NCBI RefSeq assembly: GCF_014042345.1
Contig: NZ_JACEZT010000012.1
Location: 1-64,000, forward strand
Direction of reading: 5' to 3'
Length of the DNA: 64,000 bases
Source of the DNA: Rugamonas brunnea
GTDB taxonomy: Bacteria; Pseudomonadota; Gammaproteobacteria; Burkholderiales; Burkholderiaceae_D
Part shown: piece by piece, positions 61,925-64,000 of the stretch
Numbering within the stretch: position 1 is the stretch's first letter
Layout of the letters: the number at the start of each line of letters is the position of its first letter
The notes under the pieces: generated by a model
The model's database searches: none
What the model saw: only the letters and a program-made list of their open reading frames with translations
What the model was told of the DNA's origin: nothing
Made by a program: the position numbers and the translations under genes

Positions 61925-62947
61925 ATGACACAGCATCAAATACGGATCGGAGAGGACGCGCCTTTCCAGCAGGACGACGGGGACACCGTGCTCCAGGCCG
62001 CGCTGCGGGCCGGCGTCGGCTTTCCCTACGAGTGCAGCTCTGGCGGTTGCGGCAGCTGCAAGTTCGAACTGCTCGACGGCGAGGTCGAGCAGCTGTGGCC
62101 GGAGGCGCCCGGCTTGAGCGAGCGCGACCGCCGCAAAAAATTGCTGCTGGCGTGCCAGTGCCGTGCCACAGGGCCGCTGCAGCTCAAGGTACGCTCCTCG
62201 CCCGAGTGCCGGCCGCAGATCCGGCCTGAACGGCGCAGCGCCAGCCTGATCGGGTCGCGCGCGCTCACGCACGACATCACCGAGTTCCGTTTCGCGGCGC
62301 CGGGGCCGGCCGAATTCCAGGCCGGGCAGTACGCCCTGTTGTACCTGCCGGGCGTGGGGTCGGCGCGCGCCTACTCCATGTCCAACACCGCCAATCCGGA
62401 AGGCGAGTGGCATTTCCAGATCCGCCGCGTGGCCGGCGGCAAGGGCACCGACCAGTTGTTCAACCACCTCCGGCCCGGTGACGCCGTGGTCATCGACGGT
62501 CCGTACGGGCTGGCCGGCTTGCGCACGCAGTCGGCGCGCGACATCGTCTGCGTGGCCGGTGGATCGGGTCTGGCGCCGATGGTGTCGATCGCGCGCGGCG
62601 CGGTGCAGGCGGGCATGTTGGGTGAACAGCAGCGGCAGCTGCATTTCTTCTACGGCGCGCGCACACCGCAGGACGTGTGCGGCGAGGCGTTCCTGCGCGA
62701 CTTGCCCGGTTTTGGCACTGGCATCCACTTCCATCCAGTGGTGTCGCAACCGGCCGGCGCGGCCACGCCGTGGACCGGCGCAACGGGCTTCGTGCACGAA
62801 CGCGTCAAGCAGGTGCTGGCGGAGCGCATGGCGGACTGCGAATTCTATTTCGCCGGACCGCCGCCGATGACGCAGGCGCTGCAATCGATGCTGATGGTCG
62901 ATCACCGCGTGCCGTTCGAACAGATCCATTTCGACCGTTTTTTCTAA
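61925..62947 (+). CDS. tmoF: Toluene-type monooxygenase NADH reductase
   Basis: This flavoprotein takes electrons from NADH and passes them to the Rieske ferredoxin. The 340 residues start with a plant-type [2Fe-2S] domain with cysteines C37, C42, C45 and C77. An FAD-binding domain (RAYSMSN) and an NAD-binding domain (VCVAGGSGLAPM, FYFAGPPPM) follow. AAGGAAGC precedes the ATG. It ends the six-gene enzyme set; the channel gene follows by 36 bases. Confidence 0.95.
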   Translation: MTQHQIRIGEDAPFQQDDGDTVLQAALRAGVGFPYECSSGGCGSCKFELLDGEVEQLWPEAPGLSERDRRKKLLLACQCRATGPLQLKVRSSPECRPQIRPERRSASLIGSRALTHDITEFRFAAPGPAEFQAGQYALLYLPGVGSARAYSMSNTANPEGEWHFQIRRVAGGKGTDQLFNHLRPGDAVVIDGPYGLAGLRTQSARDIVCVAGGSGLAPMVSIARGAVQAGMLGEQQRQLHFFYGARTPQDVCGEAFLRDLPGFGTGIHFHPVVSQPAGAATPWTGATGFVHERVKQVLAERMADCEFYFAGPPPMTQALQSMLMVDHRVPFEQIHFDRFF

Positions 62948-62983
62948 AAGAACATAGTAGCCAACTCCAGAAGAAAGAGAACG

Positions 62984-64000
62984 ATGGGACACATTCAGTT
63001 GAAGCAAATCGCCGCGGCGTGCGCGCTGGCGGCAATCGGCACCGGCGCCGGCGCCACCGACGTATTCCGGATCGAAGGTTTCGGCCCGGTGTCGCGCGCC
63101 ATGGGCGGCACGGCGAGCGCCTACGACGTGGGCGCGGCCGGCATGATGAGCAACCCGGCCACCTTGTCGCTGATGGCGCCGGGTGCGCAGTTGCATCTCG
63201 GCCTCGATGTCGTCACGACCGATATCACGGTGCGCAACGGCGCCACCGGGGAGACGGCCTCGTCTGACACGCACGGCAGCAACCGGGGGCCGTACGCCGC
63301 ACCGGAGCTGGCCTACACGCGCCGCGCGGGCGCGTGGACGCTGGGCGTGGGCGCGTTCGCCCAGGGCGGGCTGGGCACGGAGTACGGCAATGCCAGTTTC
63401 CTGTCGAAGACGACCTCGGGCGCCAATTCGCAGCTGGAAAATTCCAGCCGGCTGCTGGTGCTGAACATTCCCTTCGCCGCCAGCTATGACGTCGACGACA
63501 AGCTCAGCGTCGGCGGCAGCGTCGATGCCATGTGGGCGGGCCTGAACCTCAACCTGCTGCTCGGCGCCGACCAGGTCGGCGCCCTCATCGGCGGCGGCCG
63601 CGTCAACGGTAGCCTGTTGCCGGTGCTCGGCAGCTTGCCGGCGCTGGATGCCGCGCATTTCAGCCTGACCAAGAACCAGCCCATCGCCAGCGGCATCGAT
63701 GCCTGGGGCGTCGGCGCCAAACTCGGCATGGTCTACAAGCTGTCGGCGGCCACCACGCTGGGCGGCTCCTATGCCTTCAAGAGCAAGCTATCCGATCTGG
63801 ACGGCAACGCCACCTTGACGGCGCTGGACCGCGTGGCCGGCAAGGTGCCGTTGACGGGCAAGCTCACGATCCGCGATTTCCAGATGCCGGCGTCGTTGAC
63901 CGTGGGCGTGAGCCAGCGCATCGACGACGGCTTGATGGTGACGGCTGACCTGTCGCGCGTGTTCTGGAAAGACGTCATGCGCAACTTCGATGTCGGCTTT
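62984..64000 (+). CDS. FadL/TbuX-type outer-membrane channel (partial)
   Basis: This is an outer-membrane beta-barrel of the FadL/TodX/TbuX family, which lets hydrophobic aromatics cross the outer membrane. The frame is open to the window's end after 339 residues, so the C-terminus is missing; relatives have about 450-480. A signal peptide (MGHIQLKQIAAACALAAIG...GAGA) precedes the mature start TDVFRIEGFGPVSRAMGG. The family's MMSNPATLS (NPA) block follows. The ATG at 62984 lies 36 bases after tmoF, so it belongs to the same operon and fits its substrate-uptake role. Confidence 0.9.
   Translation, partial: MGHIQLKQIAAACALAAIGTGAGATDVFRIEGFGPVSRAMGGTASAYDVGAAGMMSNPATLSLMAPGAQLHLGLDVVTTDITVRNGATGETASSDTHGSNRGPYAAPELAYTRRAGAWTLGVGAFAQGGLGTEYGNASFLSKTTSGANSQLENSSRLLVLNIPFAASYDVDDKLSVGGSVDAMWAGLNLNLLLGADQVGALIGGGRVNGSLLPVLGSLPALDAAHFSLTKNQPIASGIDAWGVGAKLGMVYKLSAATTLGGSYAFKSKLSDLDGNATLTALDRVAGKVPLTGKLTIRDFQMPASLTVGVSQRIDDGLMVTADLSRVFWKDVMRNFDVGF

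Overview
The window is high-GC DNA with tightly packed, often overlapping genes. Its gene set is typical of a betaproteobacterium, and the layout best fits Oxalobacteraceae (Massilia/Duganella/Janthinobacterium type). Supporting signs are a long Ala/Lys/Pro histone H1-like protein, a SWIB protein with an H1-like tail, the ypjD-PP0621-pilS-pilR-ampD block, the proS-transglycosylase pair and a PilGHIJ-ChpA chemosensory locus. The genus is an inference; no rRNA or tRNA gene was seen.

Layout. 0.1-8.1 kb: DUF1841 protein, RppH, ProS, a lytic transglycosylase, an unusual SapC/ATP-grasp fusion, a SWIB-H1 protein and Ffh. 8.3-10.9 kb: a complete NitT/TauT-type ABC importer. 11.1-16.1 kb: YpjD-like cytochrome assembly protein, PP0621 protein, PilS/PilR (type IV pilus control) and AmpD. 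16.1-20.6 kb: nrdAB (class Ia ribonucleotide reductase) behind a promoter carrying two NrdR-like boxes. 20.5-21.5 kb: a 1-kb stretch without a convincing gene but with a promoter and two terminators, then the H1-like gene. 22.8-23.6 kb: YggT and YggU proteins. 23.6-31.2 kb, minus strand: PfkB kinase, zinc-ribbon membrane protein, PrmA, AccC, AccB, AroQ, a TlpA-like thioredoxin and a protein with a possible nucleotidyltransferase motif. 31.3-40 kb, plus strand: Mpl, YqiA, UbiC, an RNB ribonuclease, TonB, AroE, MtgA, a pilin-like protein and CorA. 40-43.8 kb: an unknown protein, then an ABC permease/ATPase pair with no binding protein. 43.8-46.3 kb: a perfect 36-bp inverted repeat, HemL, ThiD and rubredoxin. 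46.4-56.5 kb: PilG, PilH, PilI, PilJ and the 2091-residue ChpA/PilL. 56.5-58 kb: photolyase. 58.2-64 kb: a complete six-gene toluene-type diiron monooxygenase operon followed by a FadL/TbuX-type outer-membrane channel cut by the window edge.

How the genes work together. Most of the window is core metabolism: fatty-acid initiation (accBC), aromatic precursors (aroQ, aroE, ubiC), peptidoglycan turnover (ampD, mpl, mtgA, transglycosylase), heme, thiamine and dNTP synthesis. Two loci serve type IV pili: pilSR controls transcription and the pilGHIJ-chpA array senses surfaces. The accessory parts are the two ABC systems, the SapC/ATP-grasp gene and the monooxygenase operon, which would let the cell take up and hydroxylate monoaromatics. 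The least explained items are the SapC/ATP-grasp fusion, the 20.5-21.5 kb non-coding stretch and the large palindrome at 43.8 kb with a partial copy at 23.6 kb.
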